49,355 nt of DNA from Pseudonocardiaceae bacterium (GTDB lineage: Bacteria; Actinomycetota; Actinomycetes; Mycobacteriales; Pseudonocardiaceae): contig WHSY01000006.1 in assembly GCA_009379815.1 (NCBI GenBank), forward strand, positions 42,432 through 91,786, written 5' to 3'. Below are positions 1 to 7,383 of this stretch, one piece after another (position 1 is the first letter of the stretch; every line of letters starts with the position of its first letter). Below the pieces are notes generated by a model, which was given only the letters and a program-made list of their open reading frames with translations, was not told the origin of the DNA and searched no databases. The position numbers and the translations under genes were made by a program.

Positions 1-1
1 C

Positions 2-850
2 ATCGCGTGCGCCGTCGTGTTCGGGCTCGGCATCTGGTATTTCAGCGGTGGCGGCTACGCCACCGAGTACTTCGCCGGCTACATCACCGAGTACTCGCTG
101 TCCGTCGACAACCTGTTCATCTTCGTGATCATCATGTCGACGTTCGCGGTACCCGCGATCCACCAGCACCGGGTTCTGCTGGTCGGGATCGTGATCGCGC
201 TCATCATGCGTGGCGTCTTCATCGCCGCCGGTGCCGCGCTGATCGCCAACTTCAGCTGGGCCTTCTACATCTTCGGTGCGTTCCTCGTCGCGCTGGGCAT
301 CCAGCAGATCCGACACCAGGGCGCCGACGAGGAGTACCAGGAGAGCGCCGTGCTCCGGAGCCTGCGACGGGTGCTGCCCGTCGCCGACGACTACCACGGA
401 GCCCGCCTGACGGTGAAGATCGATGGCAAGCGCTGGGTCACCCCGATGCTCGTCGTGATACTGGCGATCGGCTCGGCTGATCTGGTCTTCGCGCTGGACT
501 CCATTCCGGCGATCTTCGGGCTCACCAAGGAGCCCTACCTCGTGTTCGCCGCGAACGCCTTTGCGCTGATGGGGCTGCGGCAGCTCTACTTCCTCATCGG
601 CGGGCTGCTCAGCCGGCTCGTCTACCTGTCGATCGGGCTCGGGGTGATCCTGGGGTTCATCGGCGTCAAACTCGTCCTTGAGGCGCTGCACACCAACGAG
701 CTGCCCTTCATCAACGGCGGGCAGCACGTGCCGGTCCCGACCATCGGCATCGGTCTGTCGCTCAGCGTCATCGTGGCCGTGCTGATCATCACCACGGCTG
801 CGAGCCTGCTCAAGGCCCGCAAGGATCCGGCCGCCGATCGGACGCGCTGA
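2..850 (+). CDS. TerC family integral membrane protein (5' partial)
   Basis: The reading frame is open to the first base of the window, so the N-terminus, including a first membrane segment, lies upstream. The visible 282 codons hold several strongly hydrophobic segments and the TerC hallmark S-L-S-V-D-N-L-F-I-F near the start. A second conserved block, around codon 160, has an acidic residue in a membrane context (LVFALDSIPAIFG). TerC/Alx proteins are multi-pass inner-membrane proteins linked to tellurite resistance and to manganese or other metal export during secretion; the substrate here is not known. The C-terminus ends in a short charged tail. It converges on the next gene with only 30 nt between stops. 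Family membership is clear, the function is inferred. Confidence 0.9.
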   Translation: MACAVVFGLGIWYFSGGGYATEYFAGYITEYSLSVDNLFIFVIIMSTFAVPAIHQHRVLLVGIVIALIMRGVFIAAGAALIANFSWAFYIFGAFLVALGIQQIRHQGADEEYQESAVLRSLRRVLPVADDYHGARLTVKIDGKRWVTPMLVVILAIGSADLVFALDSIPAIFGLTKEPYLVFAANAFALMGLRQLYFLIGGLLSRLVYLSIGLGVILGFIGVKLVLEALHTNELPFINGGQHVPVPTIGIGLSLSVIVAVLIITTAASLLKARKDPAADRTR

Positions 851-880
851 CTGCCCCGGGGCACGGAGCTTGCCCAGGCG

Positions 881-2158
881 TCACGCGCCGGTTGCTCCGC
901 AGGGCATCGGGTGGCGGGATCGAGCCCGGACGACGGTGATCGAGTATGCCAGGACGGCGACGTGGACCCAGCAGTAGATGTTCTCCGTCAGCGGGGCGAA
1001 GGCGCCCGCATCCTCGATGAGGAACATCCCCATCGCGGGTGTGCCGTCCGAGCGTATGCCGTAGAGCACGGACCCGGCGGTCACGAGCAGCGCCGTGATC
1101 GCGACCGCGCTGCGGCGGTGCCCGGTGCGGATCACGTGGAGGCACAGCAGCGCCAGCAGTGGGACGAACCAGACCCAGTGGTGACCCCACGAGAACGGGG
1201 AGACGGCGCAGGCCGTCAGCCCGCACAGCGCGGTCCCCAGCACGTGCTCGCCCACCCGCCACAGCCGGGCCGCGACGGCGAGCCCGGCAACGCCCAGCAC
1301 GATGGCCAGCAGCCACCACACGGCGGGGCCACCGAGCACCGAGCCCTCGCCCAGCCTGGCGAGCATGCCGCGAAACGACTGGTTGGACACGATGGCGACA
1401 TCGGAGATCCGGGCGGAGTCGAGGAACACGCCCGACCAGTAGACCGCCGAGGCGTCCGGGGCGACGAGGAATCCGACGCCGACTGTGCCGAGCGCGGTCG
1501 ATGACGCGACCAGCGCCTCGCGGGACCGACCGGTCAGCAGCAGGTACGGAATGAAGATCAGCGGCGTGAGCTTGATCCCTGCGGCCAACCCGATCCCGAG
1601 CCCACGGGGCCACCGCGACGTTCCGCGCGGCAGGTCGAGCAGCACCAGCAGCATCAGCAGCAGGTTGATCTGGCCCAGCCACGCGGTCGTGCGGACGGGC
1701 TCCAGCCAGAACGCCAGTGACGCGATCAGCACCACCGGCGCGATCGGCACCGAGGCCCGGCCGGCCGGCGCCGTGATCGAGATCCATACCGAGGCGACCA
1801 GCAGAACGAGGTTGAGCCCGAAGATGAACTGGTCGAGCGGGATCAGTGGCAGCGGGGCGAGCGGCGTGAACAGCAGCGCCGCGAAGGGCGTGTAGACGTG
1901 GTACAGGCTGTGGTGACCGGTCTCGACCAGCGGCCCGGTGTAGAGATCGCCACCGGCCAGCAGCACCCGGCCGGCCTCCCGGTAGACCTCGGTGTCGATG
2001 TAGACGTTGTAGAACCGTGGCCACACCACGATGGTGAGCACGTGCAGACCCAGGGAGATCAGGGCCGCGGCCGCGGCGAGCCGGGCAGACACCCGGCCCG
2101 GTATGCCGGTCGGCGTGGCCGATCCCCGCGACGTGCCGTCCGTGGGGGCCTGCGCCAC
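881..2158 (-). CDS. GT87-like (DUF2029) polyprenol-phosphate-mannose-dependent mannosyltransferase
   Basis: A 425-residue polytopic protein with about ten hydrophobic segments. The pattern is that of actinobacterial GT-C enzymes of the DUF2029/GT87 group: an acidic pair in the first outer loop (YNVYIDTEVYREAGR), then AAGIKLTPLIFIPYLL, then a late SPFSWGHHWVW block. Such enzymes transfer mannose from polyprenyl-phosphate-mannose to cell-envelope glycans such as lipomannan on the outer face of the membrane. I chose the GTG at 2158 because AGGAAGGGG stands about 6 nt upstream; a GTG at 2179 is in frame but lacks such a site. It is read in the same direction as the membrane protein upstream, with a 95-nt gap. 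The family is well supported, the exact glycan acceptor is unknown. Confidence 0.82.
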   Translation of the reverse strand: MAQAPTDGTSRGSATPTGIPGRVSARLAAAAALISLGLHVLTIVVWPRFYNVYIDTEVYREAGRVLLAGGDLYTGPLVETGHHSLYHVYTPFAALLFTPLAPLPLIPLDQFIFGLNLVLLVASVWISITAPAGRASVPIAPVVLIASLAFWLEPVRTTAWLGQINLLLMLLVLLDLPRGTSRWPRGLGIGLAAGIKLTPLIFIPYLLLTGRSREALVASSTALGTVGVGFLVAPDASAVYWSGVFLDSARISDVAIVSNQSFRGMLARLGEGSVLGGPAVWWLLAIVLGVAGLAVAARLWRVGEHVLGTALCGLTACAVSPFSWGHHWVWFVPLLALLCLHVIRTGHRRSAVAITALLVTAGSVLYGIRSDGTPAMGMFLIEDAGAFAPLTENIYCWVHVAVLAYSITVVRARSRHPMPCGATGA

Positions 2159-2253
2159 GTCTTGCCCCTTCCTCGTCACGCTGCCGGTCGGGCACGGTTC
2201 CGGAGCGAGTCGGCGTCGCGGCAGGCTACCAGTGGTCGCCCCACCACCCGCTG

Positions 2254-3249
2254 TTACGACGACCGTGGTGGTGGCGGCTGGCCTTGGGGGCCCGGCTGGG
2301 GCACGCCGGCAGCCCTGGCCAGTTGCAGGTCGAGTCCCTCCCGCCGCATCCGCTGATCGACGTAGAGCAGCCCGGTGACGCCTGCGGTGAACGGCGCCGT
2401 GATCGTGCCGGCGATGATCGTGCCGATGGCGGTGACGATCAGGCCCGGCACGCTGGTCGTGGCGAACCCACCCGTGCCGGGTGCAACGCCGCCCACGGCA
2501 GCGCCCACAAGGTTCGCGGCAACACCGATGATCGCCCCGACGGCTCCCGCGATGAGGGCTGCCAGCAGCAGGATGCCGAAGACCCGCCACCACTGCGGAC
2601 CCACCAGCTTGCGCGACCGCGACAGGGCCGTGACCACCCGCCCGCCCTCGAGCATGTAGGCCGGGGCGGCCAGCGACAGCACCACGTAGAGGTATACGAC
2701 CAGGCAGAGCGCAACCAGGAACCCCAGCAGGCCGAGCGTGGTCGTGATTGCCACCGGTGCGCCGGCCGCGCCCGCGACGATCGCGGGAGCGGCAACGAGC
2801 ACGACCGTCCCCACCAGGAGGAGCGTAACGAGCAGGGCCAGCCCGATCAGACCCGGCAGTCGCGGACGGGCGGCGGTCCACGTCTGCTGCAGCCCGCCGT
2901 GCTGGCCGAGCACGGCCCGGCTCAACACGACGATCAGCAGCCCGTTGAGGACGGTGATCGCGAGGAAGGCCAGCACGCCACCGGCAGCGGTGGTGGCCGC
3001 ACCGACGGCGACGGCATCGGTGACCTCCTGCAGCGACGGTGGTGCGCCGGATCCGGGCGAGAGTCCGGCGAGGTCGCCGGCGAGGATGTACTGGGCGGGC
3101 ACCTGTACGAGTTGGGTGAGCGTGACGACGATCACCGCAAGGCCGAGCGTCACGCCGGGGTTGGCGCGGATGTAGGAGATGGCGCCCTCGAGGATCTCGC
3201 CGACTCCGAGTGGGCGGAGCGGAATCACCCCCGGCTTGGGTTCGCTCAC
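2254..3249 (-). CDS. Multi-pass membrane protein of the glycerophosphodiesterase-membrane-domain type
   Basis: A 331-residue protein with a soluble N-terminal stretch (VIPLRPLGVGEILEGAISYI), six or more hydrophobic helices and a proline- and glutamine-rich C-terminal tail. The opening and the internal RSRKLVGPQWWRVFGI block are typical of actinobacterial membrane proteins annotated as glycerophosphoryl diester phosphodiesterase membrane domain proteins; no catalytic phosphodiesterase residues are visible, so it is not an enzyme by this evidence. The GTG at 3249 follows GAAGGGGGC at good spacing. It lies upstream of the mannosyltransferase in the same orientation and may share its transcript. 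The molecular role is unknown. Confidence 0.72.
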   Translation of the reverse strand: MSEPKPGVIPLRPLGVGEILEGAISYIRANPGVTLGLAVIVVTLTQLVQVPAQYILAGDLAGLSPGSGAPPSLQEVTDAVAVGAATTAAGGVLAFLAITVLNGLLIVVLSRAVLGQHGGLQQTWTAARPRLPGLIGLALLVTLLLVGTVVLVAAPAIVAGAAGAPVAITTTLGLLGFLVALCLVVYLYVVLSLAAPAYMLEGGRVVTALSRSRKLVGPQWWRVFGILLLAALIAGAVGAIIGVAANLVGAAVGGVAPGTGGFATTSVPGLIVTAIGTIIAGTITAPFTAGVTGLLYVDQRMRREGLDLQLARAAGVPQPGPQGQPPPPRSS

Positions 3250-3375
3250 CGAGCCCCCTTCGTCGGCACGATTTCGGGCCATCCTGTCAGGTCGGTGCTG
3301 CGGACCTGCCGGCTGCCGTGTCGCCGGCTGGGCAGTGGCGCGGCCGTCGATCAAGCGTGGCGCTGTCCAAGTCAG

Positions 3376-3397
3376 GTGGTGTATGTTGTGGTGTATG
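3376..3397 (+). promoter_or_regulatory. Direct-repeat operator and -10 element of vapBC
   Basis: The decamer GTGGTGTATG occurs twice, at 3376-3385 and 3388-3397, with a 12-bp period, and the second copy ends in the antitoxin ATG. Between them lies TATGTT (3382-3387), a TANNNT -10 placed so that transcription would start at or next to the ATG at 3395; there is no Shine-Dalgarno. Ribbon-helix-helix antitoxins commonly bind tandem short repeats over their own promoter, so this is a plausible autoregulatory site. Confidence 0.5.
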
Positions 3398-3649
3398 CGA
3401 CGGACCAATATCTACCTCACCGATGAGCAGCGGGCCGCGCTGTCTGCCCGAGCCACCGCCGAGGGGATCTCGACAGCAGAGCTGGTTCGCCGCCTCATCG
3501 ACCACGCGCTCGTCGCCGGGAGTGAGGATCTCGCCGACGATCTGGCCGCGATCGACGTATCGTTCGGGGTCCTGAAGGAAGTCGACGTCGACTTCGAGCG
3601 GTCCGACGGGCAGCGTGGGGAGCACCTTGAACGGATCGGACGTCTGTGA
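3395..3649 (+). CDS. vapB: Ribbon-helix-helix antitoxin, VapB-like
   Basis: An 84-residue protein. The N-terminal 40 residues (RTNIYLTDEQRAALSARA, then GISTAELVRRLIDHAL) form a classical ribbon-helix-helix DNA-binding fold: one beta strand and two helices. The acidic C-terminal half (SEDLADDLAAIDVSFG, then KEVDVDFERSD) is the expected toxin-binding tail. It should neutralise the PIN ribonuclease encoded next to it and repress the shared promoter. The ATG at 3395 starts exactly where the protein motif starts; no ribosome site precedes it, and a -10 element 7 nt upstream suggests leaderless translation. Its stop overlaps the toxin start as GTGA. Confidence 0.88.
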   Translation: MRRTNIYLTDEQRAALSARATAEGISTAELVRRLIDHALVAGSEDLADDLAAIDVSFGVLKEVDVDFERSDGQRGEHLERIGRL

Positions 3650-4029
3650 TCTTGGTCGACAGCGATGTGCTCATCGCAAGCTTGCGCGGGGTCGATGCCG
3701 CGCGGGATTGGCTGCACGAAGCGCGCACCAGCACCGGGCGGCTCGCGGTGAGTGTTGTCACCAACGCTGAGATCATCGGCGGTATGCGGGCTCCGGAACG
3801 TCGGGAGGCCGCCCGGCTGCTCGGGTCGTTGCGGCCGCTGCCCGTCACCGACATGATCGCCCACCGCGCGGGTGAGCTGCGGCGACGCTACCGCCGGTCG
3901 CACGCCGCAAGCGGAGTCGTGGACTACTTGATCGCCGCGACGGCACAGGTTCACGGGCTCGAACTCGCCACGCTCAATGTCAAGCACTTCCCGATGTTCG
4001 CCGAACTGCTCGCGCCGTTCCGGGTGTGA
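3646..4029 (+). CDS. vapC: PIN-domain ribonuclease toxin, VapC-like
   Basis: A 127-residue single-domain PIN protein, the normal length for VapC. The acidic metal-binding residues are visible: D5 in MILVDSDVLI, E42 in TNAEIIGG, D93 in GVVDYLIAATA, with N111 in LATLNVKHF at the fourth position, a common variant in this family. VapC toxins cleave tRNA or rRNA in the cytoplasm and are held inactive by VapB. The GTG start at 3646 overlaps the antitoxin stop by 4 nt, so the pair is translationally coupled. All catalytic residues are present, so the toxin looks functional. The RNA target cannot be told from sequence. Confidence 0.9.
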   Translation: MILVDSDVLIASLRGVDAARDWLHEARTSTGRLAVSVVTNAEIIGGMRAPERREAARLLGSLRPLPVTDMIAHRAGELRRRYRRSHAASGVVDYLIAATAQVHGLELATLNVKHFPMFAELLAPFRV

Positions 4030-4034
4030 GTGGG

Positions 4035-4424
4035 TCAGCGCCGCGAAGTGGTCGCGCACCTGATGCAGCTGGTCGCTGCAGGCAGCGCCGCCAGCCGTTG
4101 GTCAGCGATCGTCTCATCGCAGCGCTCGCAGCGGCCGTACGTGCCGTCGCGGAGTCGCCGCGCGGCGCGGTCGAGGCTGTCGAGATCGCGTCGGGCCTGG
4201 TCGAGCAATGCCCGGACCTGGGCTCGCTCGAAGGCGACCGTTGCCCCTTCCGGATCGTGCTCGTCGTCGCTGGCCGACCACGCGGCGGATTCGACGATGG
4301 CGTGGTGGTGGCGTGCCAGCGACTCGACCCGCGATGTCGTGCTCGCCCGCTGTGCTGCCAGCCGGTCCCGTACGGCCTGCTGCTCGGCCGGGGACAGGGC
4401 GGAGTCGGGCGCCTGGTTCGTCAC
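4035..4424 (-). CDS. DksA/TraR-family C4 zinc-finger protein
   Basis: A 129-residue protein with an N-terminal pair of helices (about residues 12-90) and a C-terminal C4 zinc finger: C99-x2-C102 and C120-x2-C123. The tip between the helices reads DDEHDPEGATVAFERAQ, in which D54, D57 and A61 recall the acidic tip of DksA that enters the secondary channel of RNA polymerase. Such proteins modulate transcription, often with ppGpp, though actinobacterial members are less studied. It meets vapC tail to tail, 5 nt between stops. Start choice is uncertain: GTG 4424 has a weak GGA upstream; an ATG at 4457 would add 11 residues. Confidence 0.82.
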   Translation of the reverse strand: MTNQAPDSALSPAEQQAVRDRLAAQRASTTSRVESLARHHHAIVESAAWSASDDEHDPEGATVAFERAQVRALLDQARRDLDSLDRAARRLRDGTYGRCERCDETIADQRLAALPAATSCIRCATTSRR

Positions 4425-4487
4425 AGGGATCCAGAACGACACTACGGCCGAGCACATTCCGAGCCGGAACCGGCAGACTCGTCCCCC

Positions 4488-5231
4488 GTGAGTGGGACGA
4501 TCATGGTTCTCGGTGGCCGCAGTGAGGTCGGGCTGGCCGTGGCACATCGCCTGGTCGGCCGCGGCCACCGCACGGTCGTGCTGGCGGCGCGGCGCAGCGA
4601 CGATCTCGATGGGGAGGCGGCGGCGCTGCGGCAGGCGGGCGCCACTACCGTGGCGCGGGTGGAGTTCGATGCCGACGACGTGGAAAGCCACCGCGCCATG
4701 CTGGGCGACATCGCGCGAGCCCACGGCCCGCTCGACGTGGTGGTCACGGCCTTCGGCGTGCTGGGCGAGCAGCAGCGTGCCGAACACGACGCCGCGCACG
4801 CACTCGCCGTGGTGCACACCGGCTACGTCGCGCATGTCAGCATCCTGACCCACCTGGCGGGCCTGCTGCGGGCCCAGGGACGCGGGCACCTCGTCGTGTT
4901 CTCGTCCGTCGCCGGCGTGCGGGTGCGACGCGCGAACTACGTCTACGGCTCGGCGAAGGCCGGGCTCGACGGGTTCGCGAGCGGGCTGGCCGACGCGCTG
5001 GCCGGCAGCGGCGTGCACCTGCTGCTGGTCCGGCCCGGTTTCGTCATCGGCAGGATGACCGAAGGGATGGCGCCCGCGCCGTTCGCGAGCACGCCCGACC
5101 AGGTCGCCGACGCGACGGTCGCCGGACTGCTGCGCGGCCGCGACGTGGTCTGGGTACCGGCGGTGCTGCGTGGTGTGATGGCCGGGATGCGCCTTCTCCC
5201 GCGGGCGATCTGGCGGCGCATGCCACGCTGA
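4488..5231 (+). CDS. DprE2-like short-chain dehydrogenase (decaprenylphosphoryl-2-keto-erythro-pentose reductase type)
   Basis: A 247-residue classical SDR. The nucleotide-binding loop is GGRSEVG (residues 9-15) and the catalytic set is S140 with Y153-x3-K157. Several blocks resemble mycobacterial DprE2 as I remember it: VRVRRANYVYGSAKAGLDGF, LLLVRPGFVIGRM and the C-terminal VVWVPAVLRGVMAGMRLLPR. DprE2 reduces the keto intermediate made by DprE1 to give decaprenylphosphoryl-arabinose, the donor for arabinogalactan. No DprE1-type oxidase lies beside it, so it may be a paralogue with another substrate. GTG 4488 has no clear ribosome site; ATG 4503 preceded by GGGACG is a real alternative. It diverges from the DksA-like gene. 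Confidence 0.8.
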   Translation: MSGTIMVLGGRSEVGLAVAHRLVGRGHRTVVLAARRSDDLDGEAAALRQAGATTVARVEFDADDVESHRAMLGDIARAHGPLDVVVTAFGVLGEQQRAEHDAAHALAVVHTGYVAHVSILTHLAGLLRAQGRGHLVVFSSVAGVRVRRANYVYGSAKAGLDGFASGLADALAGSGVHLLLVRPGFVIGRMTEGMAPAPFASTPDQVADATVAGLLRGRDVVWVPAVLRGVMAGMRLLPRAIWRRMPR

Positions 5232-5283
5232 CGCGCCGGTCGGACGGCTGGCGCTGCCCACCTCGTCGCTGGGAAACCAGCGC

Positions 5284-5313
5284 GTGTGTCACCTGTGTTG
5301 CAGAACGAGACAC
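5284..5313. promoter_or_regulatory. Possible operator upstream of the GAF/Fis regulator
   Basis: GTGTGTCA at 5284-5291 recurs exactly at 7259-7266 upstream of the monooxygenase gene, and GTGTC (5286-5290) is mirrored by GACAC (5309-5313) 18 nt on. A shared word upstream of a regulator and its presumed target would suit autoregulation. The motif is short, so support is weak. Confidence 0.25.
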
Positions 5314-5380
5314 CTACTGATCGCGAGCTACCGGCATCCTCGTTGCGATCGGATCGCTGTCGAGGTGACCGGGAGGCATG

Positions 5381-7189
5381 ATGGCTCGGTCGGACGTGGA
5401 CACGCGAATGGCGTGGCGTGCCCGGGAGGAGTTCCTCGCCAGCAGGGATGCATCCCGGCACCCTGATCAGGTGCGCCCCGAGATCGCCGCGTCCTGGCAG
5501 CGGTCGCTGGCCAACGGAGTCGACCCGCAGGGGGTCGAGCCCGACTTCCACCCCGACATCAACCTCGACGGCCAGCTCTGTCTCGCGGCGAAGCCTGTGA
5601 TCGACAAGCGGTGCGAGCACCTGGGCGGAACCGGCAGCAGCCTCCTGCTCGGGGACCGCAGCGGCCGGATCATCGAGCGATGGGGGGACGGCGCCCGGGT
5701 GCTCCGGCTGCTGGAGCAGGCCTATGCCGAGCCGGGCTTTTCCATCGCGGAGGACGTCGTCGGCACCAACGGTGTGGGCACGGTGTACGAGACGCATCAG
5801 CCGGCGCTGGTGATCGGCGGGGAGCACTTCTCCGAGCAGTATTTCCCTTTCGCCTGTGCGGGAGTGCCCATCCACCACCCCATCACACGCCAGCTCGAAG
5901 GCGTGCTCGACATCACCTGCCGCCGCCAGGACGCCAACAACATGCTCCTGCCGTGGATCCTCGAGGTCGCGCGGATGGTCGAGGAGCGGCTGTACCAGCA
6001 GGCCTCTCCCGACGAACGGCTGCTGCTGGGCCGGTTCCTGGCTGCGACCCGTCGCACCAAGCACGCGGTCGTGTGCCTCAACGAGCAGACGATCATCAGC
6101 AACCCGTGCGCGGCTCGCCTGCTGGACGGCGTCGACCATGCGCTGCTGTGGGAGCACGCCGCCCGCGCCATCACCGCCGACACCGCCGACACCGCCGGCC
6201 CGTGCGCCCTGACCCTGTCCGATGGCCGGGCGGTCACGGTGCACTGCAGGCCGGTAGACGACGAGCGCAGCACCGTCGGCGTCCTCGTGGAGGTCCTGCC
6301 GGCGGCACAGCAGCGATCACGAACCCGGGCCACCGGTCGGCCGGCTCGGCCCTGCCTGCCCCACCTCGCGGGACACGGTGCGCGCTGGCAGCAGGTGTGC
6401 GATCAGGCACAGCGGTACCGGGAACGCCTGCTGCCCGTCCTTCTCGCCGGCGAGGTGGGGACCGGCAAGCTCGCGCTGGCACGAGCGATGTTCGCCGACG
6501 AGGAGCAGGTCAGCGTCATCGACGCGGCACTGCACCCCGTGGACGGTTTCGCCACCTGGGCGGCAGGTCTACGCCGCCGGCTCGACGACCCCGGGGGCGT
6601 GGTCGTCGTCCGGCATCTCGAGGCGCTGGAGGCACGGCAGGCGCAGACCGTCTGCGGCCTGCTCGACCATGCGGGCGACTCGGGACCACGCCTGGTGGCG
6701 ACACTCACGCGCGGGCAGGGGGCGATGATGGCTTACGGGCCGCTGGTGGACCGTTTCGCCGTCGCCACCATCGAGGTGCCCCCGCTGCGCGAACGGCTGG
6801 AGGATCTCCCGGACCTGATCCCTGTCTTCACCCAACGTCACGCCGCGCAGCCGGGACGCCGGCACTGGCAACCGGAGGTCATCCAGACGTTGAGCCGTCT
6901 CGACTGGCCCGGCAACGTCCGGCAGCTCGAGAACCTCGTCCGCCGGGTGCTCGTCGCCCGTACGACCGGCGACATCTCCATCACCGACCTCCCCGAAGAC
7001 GTTCGCGTCAACGCCCCTCGTCGCCGCCTGGCCCAGCTCGAGCAGGTCGAGCTCAACGCGATCGTGTCGGCACTCGGGCAGACCGGGGGCAACAAGGTTG
7101 AAGCCGCCAAGATCCTCGGGGTCTCGCGCTCCACGCTCTATCGCAAGATGCGGGCCTTCGGCCTCGACCTGAACCAGAGCGCGTTCTAG
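5381..7189 (+). CDS. GAF / degenerate AAA+ / Fis-HTH transcriptional regulator (AcoR/MimR-like)
   Basis: A 602-residue regulator. Residues about 20-190 form an N-terminal sensing region with GAF-like blocks (LLLGDRSGRIIERWGDG, then EDVVGTNGVGTVYETHQPA). A central AAA+ domain (about 330-545) has a Walker A (GEVGTGK) and the late blocks PPLRERLEDLPDLIP and DWPGNVRQLENLVRRV. The C-terminus is a Fis-type helix-turn-helix (NKVEAAKILGVSRSTLYRKM). The GAFTGA loop that contacts sigma-54 is absent and the Walker B acidic pair is replaced in VVVVRHLEAL. Actinobacteria lack sigma-54, so this belongs to the sigma-54-independent regulators such as MimR that control oxidative catabolism. The second of two adjacent ATGs (5381) sits 4 nt after GGGAGG; the first is only 1 nt away. 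It most likely controls the three genes downstream. Confidence 0.88.
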   Translation: MARSDVDTRMAWRAREEFLASRDASRHPDQVRPEIAASWQRSLANGVDPQGVEPDFHPDINLDGQLCLAAKPVIDKRCEHLGGTGSSLLLGDRSGRIIERWGDGARVLRLLEQAYAEPGFSIAEDVVGTNGVGTVYETHQPALVIGGEHFSEQYFPFACAGVPIHHPITRQLEGVLDITCRRQDANNMLLPWILEVARMVEERLYQQASPDERLLLGRFLAATRRTKHAVVCLNEQTIISNPCAARLLDGVDHALLWEHAARAITADTADTAGPCALTLSDGRAVTVHCRPVDDERSTVGVLVEVLPAAQQRSRTRATGRPARPCLPHLAGHGARWQQVCDQAQRYRERLLPVLLAGEVGTGKLALARAMFADEEQVSVIDAALHPVDGFATWAAGLRRRLDDPGGVVVVRHLEALEARQAQTVCGLLDHAGDSGPRLVATLTRGQGAMMAYGPLVDRFAVATIEVPPLRERLEDLPDLIPVFTQRHAAQPGRRHWQPEVIQTLSRLDWPGNVRQLENLVRRVLVARTTGDISITDLPEDVRVNAPRRRLAQLEQVELNAIVSALGQTGGNKVEAAKILGVSRSTLYRKMRAFGLDLNQSAF

Positions 7190-7211
7190 CGGCCCCAGGG
7201 GGCTCCGTGCG

Positions 7212-7240
7212 CCCCGTTGCCCGTCATCGCGGGAACGGGG
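7212..7240 (+). terminator. Hairpin after the GAF/Fis regulator gene
   Basis: CCCCGTT-G-CCCG (7212-7223) pairs with CGGG-AACGGGG (7230-7240): 11 base pairs with a single bulged G and a 6-nt loop, 22 nt after the stop. There is no U-tract, as is usual in high-GC actinobacteria. It likely ends the regulator transcript. Confidence 0.6.
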
Positions 7241-7258
7241 GTCCGGGTCCGACCGAGA

Positions 7259-7325
7259 GTGTGTCAACGTGTCACGCGGGGGTCGCGTTCTGCGACATCG
7301 TCAGCCCAGCACGGCCACCTAGGTT
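7259..7325 (+). promoter_or_regulatory. Candidate activator site and promoter of the flavin monooxygenase gene
   Basis: GTGTCAACGTGTCAC (7261-7275) is nearly palindromic (one mismatch in arms GTGTCA/TGTCAC) and includes part of GTGTGTCA, which also occurs before the regulator gene. A second inverted repeat GTCGC-N5-GCGAC follows at 7283-7297. A TANNNT -10 (TAGGTT) lies at 7320-7325. The spacing fits an activator bound upstream of a promoter with a poor -35, but each element is short. Confidence 0.35.
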
Positions 7326-7383
7326 CGATCCGAAACGACGACGCCCATCCGGCGCCGCCCACGGAACCTCGAGGAGGCTGTAG

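Noticed and set aside
2284-3426. 380-codon plus-strand open frame opposite the membrane protein gene
   Set aside because: The composition is that of an antisense frame (rich in R, H, D, G) while the minus strand encodes hydrophobic helices.
6171-6200. Short trinucleotide-like repeat coding ADTADTA in the regulator
   Set aside because: Only three short units in a variable linker; ordinary in high-GC coding DNA.
7322-7331. GGTTCGATCC resembling a tRNA T-loop
   Set aside because: The flanking bases do not form a T-stem and no acceptor or anticodon arm can be drawn around it.
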